The notes under the pieces were generated by a model, which did not search any database, was not told where the DNA came from, and saw only the letters and a list, made by a program, of their open reading frames with translations. Shown here piece after piece: positions 1 to 6,785 of a stretch of DNA of 8,459 bases (position 1 is its first letter; every line of letters begins with the position of its first letter). The translations under genes and the position numbers were made by a program. The stretch is from Clostridia bacterium (GTDB lineage: Bacteria > Bacillota_A > Clostridia > Christensenellales > Aristaeellaceae), in NCBI GenBank assembly GCA_017397695.1, contig JAFQIF010000172.1:1-8459 (forward strand), given 5' to 3'.

Positions 1-50
1 AGCATAGCGAAGAAGGATCCGAACAGGATCAGAGTAGACTGAACAACCAT
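1..50 (-). CDS. dctM: TRAP transporter large permease DctM, N-terminal fragment
   Basis: Only the first 16 codons are in the window, because the gene runs off the left edge. The visible residues (MVVQSTLILFGSFFAM) are the hydrophobic first helix typical of DctM, the roughly 12-helix subunit that forms the translocation channel of a TRAP transporter in the cytoplasmic membrane. The ATG lies 7 bp after the stop of dctQ. Its likely ribosome binding site (AAAGGA) is inside the last dctQ codons, so the two are probably translationally coupled, as is usual for dctQM. The call rests on this short segment plus the dctP-dctQ-dctM gene order. The missing C-terminal part cannot be judged. Confidence 0.8.
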   Translation of the reverse strand, partial: MVVQSTLILFGSFFAM

Positions 51-57
51 GCTTCAC

Positions 58-528
58 TCATCCTTTCTTGACGACGTTCACGTCGATGAATCTGACGATA
101 CGGCCCAGCACGATGAACGCGCCGGAAATCGGCAGGATGGAATAGAGCAGACGGAACGGAATCTGCATAACGGAAGAACGGTTGGTTGCCTTCATGGTCA
201 GCTTCCAGCCGCCATAGACGAAGACATAGGCAATGAACGCCAGAACCAGCAGTTCGATGACGGTATTCAGAACCAGACCGGCCGTACCCTTCGCCTTGGA
301 CTTGAACAGGTCAAAGCACAGGTGCTCGTCACGGTAGAAGCAGTACGCAGAGCCGATCATGGCAGCCCAGATCAGCACGTAGCGCAGGAACTCGTCGGTA
401 ACGGTAGAGGGATCCCTGAGGATCCAGCGGGTAAAGATCTGCCAGGTGCCGCCCGCAAGCAGGGCGAACATGGCGACGGCCATGATAAAGCGCATCACCT
501 TATCCAGCATAGCGTTGAACTTTTTCAC
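58..528 (-). CDS. dctQ: TRAP transporter small permease DctQ
   Basis: This is a 156-residue membrane protein of normal DctQ length. It has four predicted helices at about residues 12-30, 47-65, 83-105 and 123-145. The stretch 45-70 (DEFLRY, LIWAAMIGSAY, then a His) matches the conserved E..RY...W...G.........H pattern of the DctQ family. DctQ associates with DctM in the membrane and helps dock the substrate-loaded binding protein; transport is driven by an ion gradient rather than ATP. The start is GTG at 526-528, preceded at 7 bp by AGGAG, and no better-placed ATG is available. It lies between dctP and dctM, 127 bp after the dctP stop; that gap holds a large hairpin. The weak start codon together with the hairpin suggests lower output than dctP. 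Confidence 0.92.
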   Translation of the reverse strand: MKKFNAMLDKVMRFIMAVAMFALLAGGTWQIFTRWILRDPSTVTDEFLRYVLIWAAMIGSAYCFYRDEHLCFDLFKSKAKGTAGLVLNTVIELLVLAFIAYVFVYGGWKLTMKATNRSSVMQIPFRLLYSILPISGAFIVLGRIVRFIDVNVVKKG

Positions 529-576
529 GGTGTATCTCCTCGATTCTCTCTAGTCAAATCACGGTCGATATAAGAA

Positions 577-616
577 GGGGCAGCCCCGAAAGCCGGGAGG
601 CTTTCAGGACTGCCCC
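577..616 (-). promoter_or_regulatory. Intercistronic 18-bp hairpin between dctP and dctQ
   Basis: Arms 577-594 and 599-616 flank a 4-base loop (595-598). As minus-strand RNA all 18 positions pair: GGGGCAG with CTGCCCC, GAAAGCC with GGCTTTC, and a 4-bp middle that includes two G-U wobbles. As plus-strand RNA the two wobble positions become A-C mismatches, so the structure favours the transcript of this operon. It starts 40 nt after the dctP stop and ends 48 nt before the dctQ start. It is followed by a mixed UUCUUAU run rather than a clean poly-U tract. This fits a leaky terminator or a 3'-end stabiliser that raises binding-protein yield over permease. Confidence 0.75.
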
Positions 617-655
617 CTGATCGACTCATTCAGACAAGTCTAAAGAATATTCAGC

Positions 656-1645
656 TTACTGAGCGGCAGCAGCGCGGATCTTCTCGACGACCGCGTAGAC
701 GTCCGGCTCGGTGGCCTTCAGGTTGTCATAGATCGGAGCAACAGCAGCCTGGAACGCAGCGATATCCACGTCGCGGACCAGCTCAACGCCGTTGTTGTTC
801 ACGGCAGCGGCCAGAACTTCGTCCTCGAAAGCCTTCCAGGCAGTCTTGTACTCGTCGGTGGCAGCCTGAGCGCAGGTCTTCAGAACTTCCTTCTGAGCGT
901 CGGACATGCTGTTCCAGACGTCAGCGGACAGAACGACGATATCCGGGATGCGGGTGTGCTCGTCGAAGGAGTAGAACTTGGCGACGTCGCCGTGGTCGCG
1001 CAGCGCGGTCACGTTGTTCTCAGCGCCGTCGATAACACCCTGCTGCAGGCCGGTGTAGATGTCGGAGTAGCCCATAACGGTCGCGGAACCGCCCAGGTTG
1101 TTCATCATGTCGATGGCCATCTGGGAGTCCATGGTGCGGATCTTCAGGCCCTTGAGGTCAGCCGGCACGCGGATGGCCTTGTCCTTGGTGTAGAAGGAGC
1201 GGGAGCCGGAGTCGAGCCAGGTCAGGCCGATGAAGCCGTCGCCCTCGGTGGCCATGTAGAGCTCATTGGCGATCTCGCCGTCCATGACGGAGTAGTAGTG
1301 CTCCTGGTTGTCAAAGACGTACGGCACAGAGTAAGCATTGTAGAGCTTGTTGTAGTTGCCCAGGGTGGACGCGGAAACCTTCGCCATGTCCAGCATGCCA
1401 AACTGAACCTGAGAGATCATATCGGACTCGCTGCCCAGGGTGCCGTTCGGGAAGATCTGGATGTTGATGGTGCCAGCAGACTTCTCAGCGACGTCAGCGG
1501 CGAACGCGGTCAGGGAAATGTGCACCGCGTGGTCCTCAGCCAGGTTGTGGCCGAGCTTGAGGTTGAAGGTCTCGTCAGCCAGCGCGGAGCAGGACACAAC
1601 GAGCAGGAGCGCGGCGAACAGAATCGCAGCAATCTTCTTGGTCAT
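656..1645 (-). CDS. dctP: TRAP transporter solute-binding protein DctP
   Basis: This 329-residue protein has the usual length of DctP/TAXI-type binding proteins of TRAP transporters. Residues 1-23 form a signal peptide. VVSC at 16-19 could be a lipobox (lipid-anchored Cys19), and ALA at 21-23 could be a signal peptidase I site, so the anchoring mode is ambiguous; a lipoprotein would suit a Gram-positive cell. Family hallmarks are LGHNLAEDHAVH (31-42), FPNGTLGSE (65-73), the GLKIRT segment with Arg170, the family's carboxylate-binding arginine, and YTGLQQGVIDGAENN (197-211). Arg170 implies a carboxylate-bearing ligand, but which one cannot be read. The ATG at 1643-1645 has GGAGG 10 bp upstream. 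It is first of the dctPQM set and follows the YcxB-like gene by 74 bp. Confidence 0.95.
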   Translation of the reverse strand: MTKKIAAILFAALLLVVSCSALADETFNLKLGHNLAEDHAVHISLTAFAADVAEKSAGTINIQIFPNGTLGSESDMISQVQFGMLDMAKVSASTLGNYNKLYNAYSVPYVFDNQEHYYSVMDGEIANELYMATEGDGFIGLTWLDSGSRSFYTKDKAIRVPADLKGLKIRTMDSQMAIDMMNNLGGSATVMGYSDIYTGLQQGVIDGAENNVTALRDHGDVAKFYSFDEHTRIPDIVVLSADVWNSMSDAQKEVLKTCAQAATDEYKTAWKAFEDEVLAAAVNNNGVELVRDVDIAAFQAAVAPIYDNLKATEPDVYAVVEKIRAAAAQ

Positions 1646-1668
1646 GGTAGGGATACCTCCATTTTTTT

Positions 1669-1697
1669 ATTTTACGCCGGCTTATCAGCCGCCGCAA
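1669..1697 (-). promoter_or_regulatory. Possible dctP promoter with dyad in the spacer
   Basis: On the minus strand TTGCGG (1692-1697) is followed after 17 bp by TAAAAT (1669-1674), a good -10 with a half-matching -35. The spacer holds an inverted repeat, CGGCT-4-AGCCG (1678-1691). If used, the leader before dctP would be very short, with the ribosome binding site at 1656-1660 almost at the RNA 5' end. The dyad could be an operator, or a weak terminator stem for the upstream gene. Confidence 0.4.
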
Positions 1698-1719
1698 GGC
1701 AGAATTCATCCACCGCACA

Positions 1720-2304
1720 TCAGGACTTCTTGTTCTTTCTCTGTGCGATTTCGGCGCGGATCAGCGCCATCAGGTCCTTGAGGTTCATGTTCAGCAGATT
1801 CTTGGTGCTTTCAAATTGCTTGCCCGTCTTCTGCTCGATATACCCGCGAAAATCCTCCGGATTGCCCACAGTCACGCCGTTTCTGGGCACCATCACGGCC
1901 GTCTGCTTATCACGGAAGATATAGTAGAATTTCTCATCCTCGATCAGATGCTCTACAGCCGTGTAGGGAATCATCATTCCATTGCCGATTCCGATCTGCT
2001 TGCCGTCAAAGGTCAGCGTCACGCTGCTTTTCTGGCCACCGCGGTGCTGAATGACGCCCTCGGCGCGCACCTTGCTGGGAAAATCCGGCGTGACAAACAG
2101 CCATGCGCCGATCATCAGGCAGATCGCCTGCGGAATCGTCGGCAGACTGCCAAGAAGCGCAGCCGCCACCAGCGCAATCGCCAGCACATAACGTCCGATC
2201 AGGCGCAGCTTTTCATAGGTGTAGTATTCGGTTTTGAACATCCTGCGGATGGTGTCGTCATCATACACCATGACCGCTTCAAAGTAAGCATGCGTGCTTT
2301 TCAT
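1720..2304 (-). CDS. YcxB-like two-helix membrane protein
   Basis: This is a 194-residue protein with two adjacent hydrophobic segments (about 37-55 and 57-72) after a short hydrophilic N-terminus. A soluble C-terminal half follows, with the pattern IPY.A...L.EDE.FYYI (112-129) and MVPRNG (138-143). That layout matches the YcxB-like family, whose members are short two-helix proteins with a small PH-like cytoplasmic domain and no established function. A basic, probably helical tail (KNKK) ends the protein. The ATG has GAGGAG 5 bp upstream. It is co-oriented with dctPQM, 74 bp ahead of dctP, and divergent from the AraC gene, so it could be co-transcribed with the transporter and share its control. 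Whether it takes part in transport is unknown. The family call is from pattern recall; the membrane topology is seen directly. Confidence 0.7.
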   Translation of the reverse strand: MKSTHAYFEAVMVYDDDTIRRMFKTEYYTYEKLRLIGRYVLAIALVAAALLGSLPTIPQAICLMIGAWLFVTPDFPSKVRAEGVIQHRGGQKSSVTLTFDGKQIGIGNGMMIPYTAVEHLIEDEKFYYIFRDKQTAVMVPRNGVTVGNPEDFRGYIEQKTGKQFESTKNLLNMNLKDLMALIRAEIAQRKNKKS

Positions 2305-2580
2305 AGATGCTCCTCAATGGAAATCCGTTAACCCGGAAACATTTACTTCAAAAAAAGCGTACATTAATATTAGCTCTGCTTATTTCGCATCGCTTTGTTA
2401 ATATATAAACATTCTATATGTCTTTTCCCGATTTCGCCACTATTCACTGATAAAAGAATACCAGCTTTGCGATGCTGGCGCTCTGTTTTTTGTCTCAAAA
2501 ACATTGCAATTTGTGCTTGATCTGCTATAATGGCACTAGGAATCTGTTCATTTACGTCAACATTCTGGAGGTTTCGCAGC
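2305..2580. promoter_or_regulatory. Divergent control region between the YcxB-like gene and the AraC regulator
   Basis: This 276-bp AT-rich gap, in contrast to the GC-rich genes around it, holds the 5' ends of both divergent genes. It carries the AraC-gene promoter (2504-2531), an 8-bp palindrome ATTGCAAT (2503-2510) over the -35 box, and a small hairpin (arms 2461-2465 and 2474-2478, CCAGC/GCTGG) followed by a T run. No convincing minus-strand promoter could be picked; the best was TGGCGA-N17-TAGAAT, which is weak. AraC-family binding sites are expected here but cannot be defined by eye. Confidence 0.6.
2504..2531 (+). promoter_or_regulatory. Sigma-A-type promoter of the AraC-family gene
   Basis: TTGCAA (2504-2509) and a perfect TATAAT (2526-2531) are 16 bp apart, followed after about 50 bp by the ribosome binding site and ATG at 2581. 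The -10 box overlaps an upstream in-frame ATG at 2530, which argues against that ATG as the start. The palindrome ATTGCAAT over the -35 box could allow repression or autoregulation. Confidence 0.8.
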
Positions 2581-3537
2581 ATGATCCGAAAATTCAACCA
2601 CATCACAGATTACCTCATGACCGAGGAAATGGCCCGGGAACGTCTGTGCGCGGATCTGGTTGACGTCACCTGGTACACCAACAAGACCAACACAGAGTCC
2701 GTTCTGCATTCCCATCCCTACTACGAAGCCATACTTCCCATCAGCGGCGAGGTGCTCTACTCCGCCAACGGCAGCCTGTATCATCTGCATACGGGCGAGC
2801 TGATCATCTTCCCGGACGAGGTCTTCCATTCCGGCAAATTCAACATCGGCCCCGATGTATCTGAGCGCCTCCTCCTCAAAGTAGACGAAACACTGTGGCG
2901 TTCCACTGCCGAAGCCGTCGGATTTCCAGATATTCTCAGCGCCAAGGAGCCCATCATCTTCAGTGCAGATATCGTCTCCGCCTGGGATATCCGCGGCCTG
3001 TTTACCCGAATCAGCCGCACATCCACCATGGACAAATCCATCCGTACGCGCATGCTGCAGGCGCAGCTGTGCGAACTGATGATGATCATCCGCCAGATTC
3101 AGCTGGACGACAACCAGATACGCCCCAATGCCACCAGCGCACTGGTGGAAAAAGCCGTCAAGTACATTCAGGCTCATTACGACGATCCCGATCTGACGGT
3201 GGGCAAGCTGGCAGAATACACGTATGTCAGCCGCAGCCATCTCTCCCGCGTCTTTAAGGAATACACGATGGAGAGCGTGCACAGCTATGTGACCAACCTG
3301 CGCATGCAGCACTGCCAGTTCGCGATCGCCGAGGGCAAAACCGTGCTGGACGCCTGCACGGAAAGCGGCTTCTCCGATTACAGCAGCTTCCTGCGTGCGT
3401 CCCGCAAGCGCTACGGCATCACGCCCATGGAATACAAAAAGCGCGTCACCAGGACCATGGACAACGCCAGCGCTTTTGACGCCATGGCCTTCGCGGCAGA
3501 TGCTGCTGCCGCAGAAGAAGCCCTTGCAGAAGAATAA
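2581..3537 (+). CDS. AraC-family transcriptional regulator with N-terminal cupin
   Basis: This is a 318-residue DNA-binding regulator. Residues about 35-90 form a cupin-type sensing domain (LHSHPYYEAILPISGEV, His43 and His45, GELIIFPDEVFHS). Residues about 188-288 are the AraC/XylS double helix-turn-helix: the first around LTVGKLAEYTYVSRSHLSRVFKEY (205-228), the second around TVLDACTESGFSDYSSFLRASRKRYGITPMEYKK (254-287), with the canonical GF.D.S.F and G.TP..Y signature. I chose ATG 2581 because GGAGG (2567-2571) lies 9 bp before it; the in-frame ATG at 2530 is inside the -10 box. The last 25 residues are an unusual Ala/Glu/Asp-rich tail beyond the HTH. The gene is divergent from ycxB-like/dctPQM, so local control of that operon is likely. 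The effector is unknown but is probably the transported compound or a related sugar. Confidence 0.93.
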   Translation: MIRKFNHITDYLMTEEMARERLCADLVDVTWYTNKTNTESVLHSHPYYEAILPISGEVLYSANGSLYHLHTGELIIFPDEVFHSGKFNIGPDVSERLLLKVDETLWRSTAEAVGFPDILSAKEPIIFSADIVSAWDIRGLFTRISRTSTMDKSIRTRMLQAQLCELMMIIRQIQLDDNQIRPNATSALVEKAVKYIQAHYDDPDLTVGKLAEYTYVSRSHLSRVFKEYTMESVHSYVTNLRMQHCQFAIAEGKTVLDACTESGFSDYSSFLRASRKRYGITPMEYKKRVTRTMDNASAFDAMAFAADAAAAEEALAEE

Positions 3538-3547
3538 AAGGCATAAG

Positions 3548-3583
3548 AAAACAGAGCGATTTACCGCAAACCGCTCTGTTTTT
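3548..3583. terminator. Bidirectional intrinsic terminator between convergent genes
   Basis: The stem arms ACAGAGCG (3551-3558) and CGCTCTGT (3572-3579) extend through flanking A and T runs and end in a T7 run on the plus strand. On the minus strand the same stem is followed by TTTTCTTAT. It ends both the AraC gene (stop at 3537) and the acetyltransferase gene (stop at 3595). Confidence 0.9.
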
Positions 3584-3594
3584 TTATGCTTATT

Positions 3595-4380
3595 TCAGTC
3601 GCGCCACCATGCCGCAGGGATTTCATCGCGATCCAGGAAACAGTTGATCTCGTGGGCCAGCACCTTCTCCGTCGTGCGGTACAGCGCGTCGCAGTCGCAC
3701 AGCAGGCACTGCGCATCGCCCAGGCGCACCTGTACAGACGCTCCGGTTTCCAGATAGCCGTCATGCAGCTTGACAAAATGCTCCGAAACATGCGGCTCGT
3801 TCACGTTGTAATGGCGGTACTGGATGACCTCTTTTTCCGTGCCGTCCGGCATGATCACTGTGAAGTAGGCCGGTTTCTCTGCCAGTCGCTCCGGCACGTC
3901 CAGACATTCTTCTACCGCATGGATATACGTATTGCGCGCATGCGTCACGCCTACCAGCAGCACCTTCGCCCCGACTGAGCGAAGGCGCTCCCAGCAGCCG
4001 CCCTTCGAGCAGGGTGTGGTGCAGTTTTCCTCGCCCGCCACATACGCCGCCGCATCCGGTCCGTATGCCGCGATGCTGTGCGTGGGATGCAGCGAGCGAA
4101 CAACGCCCGGCCGCTTCATAAACAAATTGGGCAGAATGCCCACGCAGGCAGGCTCCGTCTTCGGATCAAAGACATTGTAGTTCGGGTTCATCTGCGCCCA
4201 GGTATGCGTGGGCAGCATCAGCAAGCCCGGCGCAAAGTATTCCATCAGCGCATCGAGCACGGTATCCGCACCGCCCTCCACCGGGCCGATCGCCTTCATA
4301 GACGAATGCATCATCACCGCATCCGTGGGCTTGAGACCCATCTCGCGCAGGTGTTCCATCAGATCCTGTTTCGTATACAT
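3595..4380 (-). CDS. AAC(3)-family (Antibiotic_NAT) N-acetyltransferase
   Basis: This 261-residue protein has the usual length of the aminoglycoside 3-N-acetyltransferase fold, including YokD-type homologues. Family signatures are VMMHSSMKAIGPVEGGADTV (22-41), LMLPTHTW (54-61), RSLHPTHS (95-102), with the conserved catalytic-site histidine region, and HARNTYIHAVEE (147-158). These enzymes transfer acetyl from acetyl-CoA to an amine, in the cytoplasm. Many chromosomal members have no proven antibiotic substrate, so resistance should not be assumed. It is second in an operon, 30 bp after the GH31 gene, which points to a sugar- or glycan-related amine, but that is inference. The ATG is preceded by AGGAGAGGAAA. 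The gene ends at the bidirectional terminator shared with the AraC gene. Fold call is firm; substrate unknown. Confidence 0.88.
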   Translation of the reverse strand: MYTKQDLMEHLREMGLKPTDAVMMHSSMKAIGPVEGGADTVLDALMEYFAPGLLMLPTHTWAQMNPNYNVFDPKTEPACVGILPNLFMKRPGVVRSLHPTHSIAAYGPDAAAYVAGEENCTTPCSKGGCWERLRSVGAKVLLVGVTHARNTYIHAVEECLDVPERLAEKPAYFTVIMPDGTEKEVIQYRHYNVNEPHVSEHFVKLHDGYLETGASVQVRLGDAQCLLCDCDALYRTTEKVLAHEINCFLDRDEIPAAWWRD

Positions 4381-4410
4381 GCTTTTTCCTCTCCTGTATT
4401 CTTCTGTCCC

Positions 4411-6630
4411 TTATCGGTGCACAATCACGCTGTATGGCTTTGTGCCGACGGTGCTGACCGTCACCTCGCCGCCGCAGGTTTTCACGGTGTATACCGTATC
4501 CGTCTTTCCATATATATCGGGTATCCTGACCACGATTTCGCCGTCCTCCGGCTGAAATACGTGCAGCTCCAGCCCATCGGTATAGTCGTAATCCGGTCTG
4601 TCATCCACGGCGCCCAGCGCAATCACGCTGCCCGGCCGCGCCATCAGCGGCAGGGAGAGAACATCGTGCGTCTCCCGCAGCCAGGTATTGCCCCGCACAG
4701 CCTCGCCGGAAAGGATGTTTGTCCATGTGCCATGCGGCAGATAATAATCCACATGCCCATCCTCATGCATCACCGGAGCAACAAGCAGGTTTTCGCCCAG
4801 CATATACTGCGTATCGCATGTTTCACAGGCGATGTTGTCCGGGAATTCCATCATCATCGGCCGCAGAACCGGTACGCCGCGTTCATGCGCTTCTACCGCT
4901 GCCGCATACAGATAAGGCATCAGACGGTTTTTGAGCCTTGTAAATCTGCGCACCACATCACAGGCTTCCTCATCAAAGAGCCACGGCACCCGGTAGCTTT
5001 GCGAACCATGCAGGCGGGAATGACTGGAAAGCAGGCCGAACGCCGCCCAGCGTTTGTAGACGTCCGCACTGGCCGTCTGCTCAAATCCGGCGATATCGTG
5101 GCTCCAGAAGCCGAAGCCGGAATGCGAAATGCTCAGTCCGGAGCGCAGCGTTTCCGCCATGCTCATAAACGTCGCGCTGCTGTCGCCGTTCCAGTGCACC
5201 GGGAACCTTTGGCTGCCCACACTCGCGCTGCGTGCAAACACCACCGCTTCTCCCTTGCCGCGATGCTGCTCAATCGCTTCAAAGACGAGCTTGTTGTACT
5301 GATAGGCGTAGTAATTATGCATGCGCAGCGGATCGCTTCCGTCGTGCCAGACGATGCCGCGCACCGGAATGCGCTCGCCGAAATCTGTCTTGAAGCAGTC
5401 CACACCCATATCCATCAGCGCGCGCAGCTTATCCGTATACCAGCGGCAGGCCTCCGGATTGGTCACATCCAGAATCGCCATGCCGGGCTGCCACATGTCC
5501 GTCTGCCATACGTCGCCGTTCTCCTTGCGGATAAAATATCCCTTGTCCACGCCTTCGTCGAACATATTGCTCTCCTGAGCGATGTAAGGATTGATCCAGC
5601 AGCAGATATGCAGCCCTCGCGCTTTAAGCCTCTTAAGCAGCGCCTCCGGCTCCGGGAATGTATCAGGATCCCAGGTCAGGTCGGTCAGGTGGTTTTCCTT
5701 CATCCAGAAGCAATCGAAATGGAACACGCTCAGCGGGATGCCGCGCTGCGCCATGCCGTCAATGAAGCTGGTCACCGTCTTTTCATCGTAGCTGGTGGTA
5801 AAGGACGTAGACAGCCACAGGCCAAAGCTCCATGCCGGCGGCAGCGCAGGCCTGCCTGTCAGCGCCGTATACCGTTCCAGAATCCCCTTGGGCGTGCCGC
5901 CGTAGATGATATCATACACCAGCTTCTGCCCCTGCAGGCTGAACTGCACGCGCTCCACCTTTTCGCTGGCCACCTCAAAGCTTACATCGCCCGAGTTTTC
6001 TACCAGCACACCGTAACCGCGGTTGGTCATATAAAACGGCACGTTCTTATAGGCAAGCTCGCTGGATGTACCACCGTCTCCGTTCCAGATATCCACTGTC
6101 TGGCCGTTCTTGACATAGGCCGTAAACCGCTCGCCCAGGCCATACACGCGTTCGCCGACGTCCAGATTCAGCGAATCGATCATGTATTCCTTTCCGTCCG
6201 TCCTGCGCCAGGCATGCGCCATGCCATGATACTCGGAACGCGTGAGCAGCGCGCCGTCGCCCAGATAGCTGACGCACCAGTTCTGATAACCCTTGCTGAC
6301 AACAGCCTTTGCCCTGCCGCTTTTGAAGATATACTCCGTATCCGTCTCGCTGATCACTGGCCTGACCGGGCGCTCGCTCAGCTCAAAATGCGGTCCGCGC
6401 TTCATCGTGCCGCGATGATGCTCCACCGTCACGCGGATGACGTCTTCCATCGGCGCAGTGAAGGTGACCGTCAGCGCCGCATGGTTGAGCATATCGCCGC
6501 GACCGCTGACCGGCACGCAGGGGCAGAAAACCCGCAGCGCATCCTCCGCGATGACCGCCGAGCCACACTGCACGGCAAAATGCATATCATATTCCGGCTT
6601 GTTCAGCCAGTATCCGTTGGTGAATTTCAT
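4411..6630 (-). CDS. yicI: GH31 alpha-xylosidase (YicI-like)
   Basis: This 739-residue, probably cytoplasmic enzyme (no signal peptide) removes alpha-linked xylose from the non-reducing end of xyloglucan-type oligosaccharides such as isoprimeverose. An N-terminal beta-sandwich precedes a (beta/alpha)8 barrel. KTDFGERIP carries the nucleophile Asp416, and HWNGDSS the acid/base Asp483. Residues I recall as specificity determinants of E. coli YicI are present at the same numbers: Phe277, Cys307-Phe308, Trp345 and Lys414. GFGFWSHDIAGFE (505-517) is also characteristic. I chose the ATG at 6628-6630 because AAAGGAG (6639-6645) is well spaced and the product begins MKFTNGYW, typical of this family. 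An in-frame ATG at 6655-6657 would add 9 residues and overlaps the stop of a 21-codon leader ORF. An acetyltransferase gene follows 30 bp later. A general alpha-glucosidase role is the main alternative. Confidence 0.92.
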   Translation of the reverse strand: MKFTNGYWLNKPEYDMHFAVQCGSAVIAEDALRVFCPCVPVSGRGDMLNHAALTVTFTAPMEDVIRVTVEHHRGTMKRGPHFELSERPVRPVISETDTEYIFKSGRAKAVVSKGYQNWCVSYLGDGALLTRSEYHGMAHAWRRTDGKEYMIDSLNLDVGERVYGLGERFTAYVKNGQTVDIWNGDGGTSSELAYKNVPFYMTNRGYGVLVENSGDVSFEVASEKVERVQFSLQGQKLVYDIIYGGTPKGILERYTALTGRPALPPAWSFGLWLSTSFTTSYDEKTVTSFIDGMAQRGIPLSVFHFDCFWMKENHLTDLTWDPDTFPEPEALLKRLKARGLHICCWINPYIAQESNMFDEGVDKGYFIRKENGDVWQTDMWQPGMAILDVTNPEACRWYTDKLRALMDMGVDCFKTDFGERIPVRGIVWHDGSDPLRMHNYYAYQYNKLVFEAIEQHRGKGEAVVFARSASVGSQRFPVHWNGDSSATFMSMAETLRSGLSISHSGFGFWSHDIAGFEQTASADVYKRWAAFGLLSSHSRLHGSQSYRVPWLFDEEACDVVRRFTRLKNRLMPYLYAAAVEAHERGVPVLRPMMMEFPDNIACETCDTQYMLGENLLVAPVMHEDGHVDYYLPHGTWTNILSGEAVRGNTWLRETHDVLSLPLMARPGSVIALGAVDDRPDYDYTDGLELHVFQPEDGEIVVRIPDIYGKTDTVYTVKTCGGEVTVSTVGTKPYSVIVHR

Positions 6631-6656
6631 GATGCTCTCTCCTTTGCACGAATGCA

Positions 6657-6722
6657 TCAGCCAAACCCGATTCTTAGTTTAATACGCCATTCACAGCCCA
6701 TTTTCCTTTGTGGCCGCAGCAT
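6657..6722 (-). CDS. Possible 21-residue leader peptide upstream of GH31
   Basis: An ATG at 6720-6722 sits 5 bp after a perfect GGAGG (6728-6732) on the minus strand and opens a 21-codon frame, starting MLRPQRKMGCEW and ending in a TGA at 6657-6659. It is strongly basic (six Arg/Lys). Its stop shares a base with an in-frame ATG (TGATG) of the GH31 reading frame, and the preferred GH31 start is 26 bp further on. This arrangement could couple translation or serve as a regulatory leader. No known leader family is recognised. The frame is short, so chance cannot be excluded; the strong ribosome binding site is the main support. Confidence 0.4.
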   Translation of the reverse strand: MLRPQRKMGCEWRIKLRIGFG

Positions 6723-6756
6723 AGTCACCTCCCGCTTTTCATCGATCGATTGGCCG

Positions 6757-6785
6757 TTGCAGGCGTATCCGGTTCGTGGTATGAT
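6757..6785 (+). promoter_or_regulatory. Sigma-A-type promoter of the secreted-protein/GH43 operon
   Basis: TTGCAG (6757-6762) and TATGAT (6780-6785) are separated by the ideal 17 bp, about 30 bp before the ATG at 6816. The palindrome ATCGATCGAT (6741-6750) lies just upstream of the -35, between this promoter and the minus-strand leader ORF, and is a candidate operator for the divergent pair. Confidence 0.75.

Noticed and set aside
1..20. AGCGAAGAAGG shared with 8428-8438 as possible flanking direct repeats
   Set aside because: The left copy is coding sequence of the dctM start; an 11-base match at this composition is likely chance and there is no mobile element between.
956..1924. 322-codon plus-strand frame opposite dctP
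   Set aside because: Val/Gly/His-rich shadow of dctP with no matching domain.
2461..2490. Hairpin CCAGC/GCTGG followed by a T run, as a terminator or attenuator
   Set aside because: The stem is only 5 bp, the T run is 6 bases away from it, and no transcript is known to enter from the left; noted only as part of the control region.
2530..2580. Upstream in-frame start for the AraC regulator
   Set aside because: The ATG at 2530 overlaps the TATAAT box and lacks a ribosome binding site; ATG 2581 has both promoter and GGAGG correctly placed.
2557..3312. 251-codon minus-strand frame opposite the AraC gene
   Set aside because: Shadow frame; the plus strand has the AraC domains, promoter and ribosome binding site.
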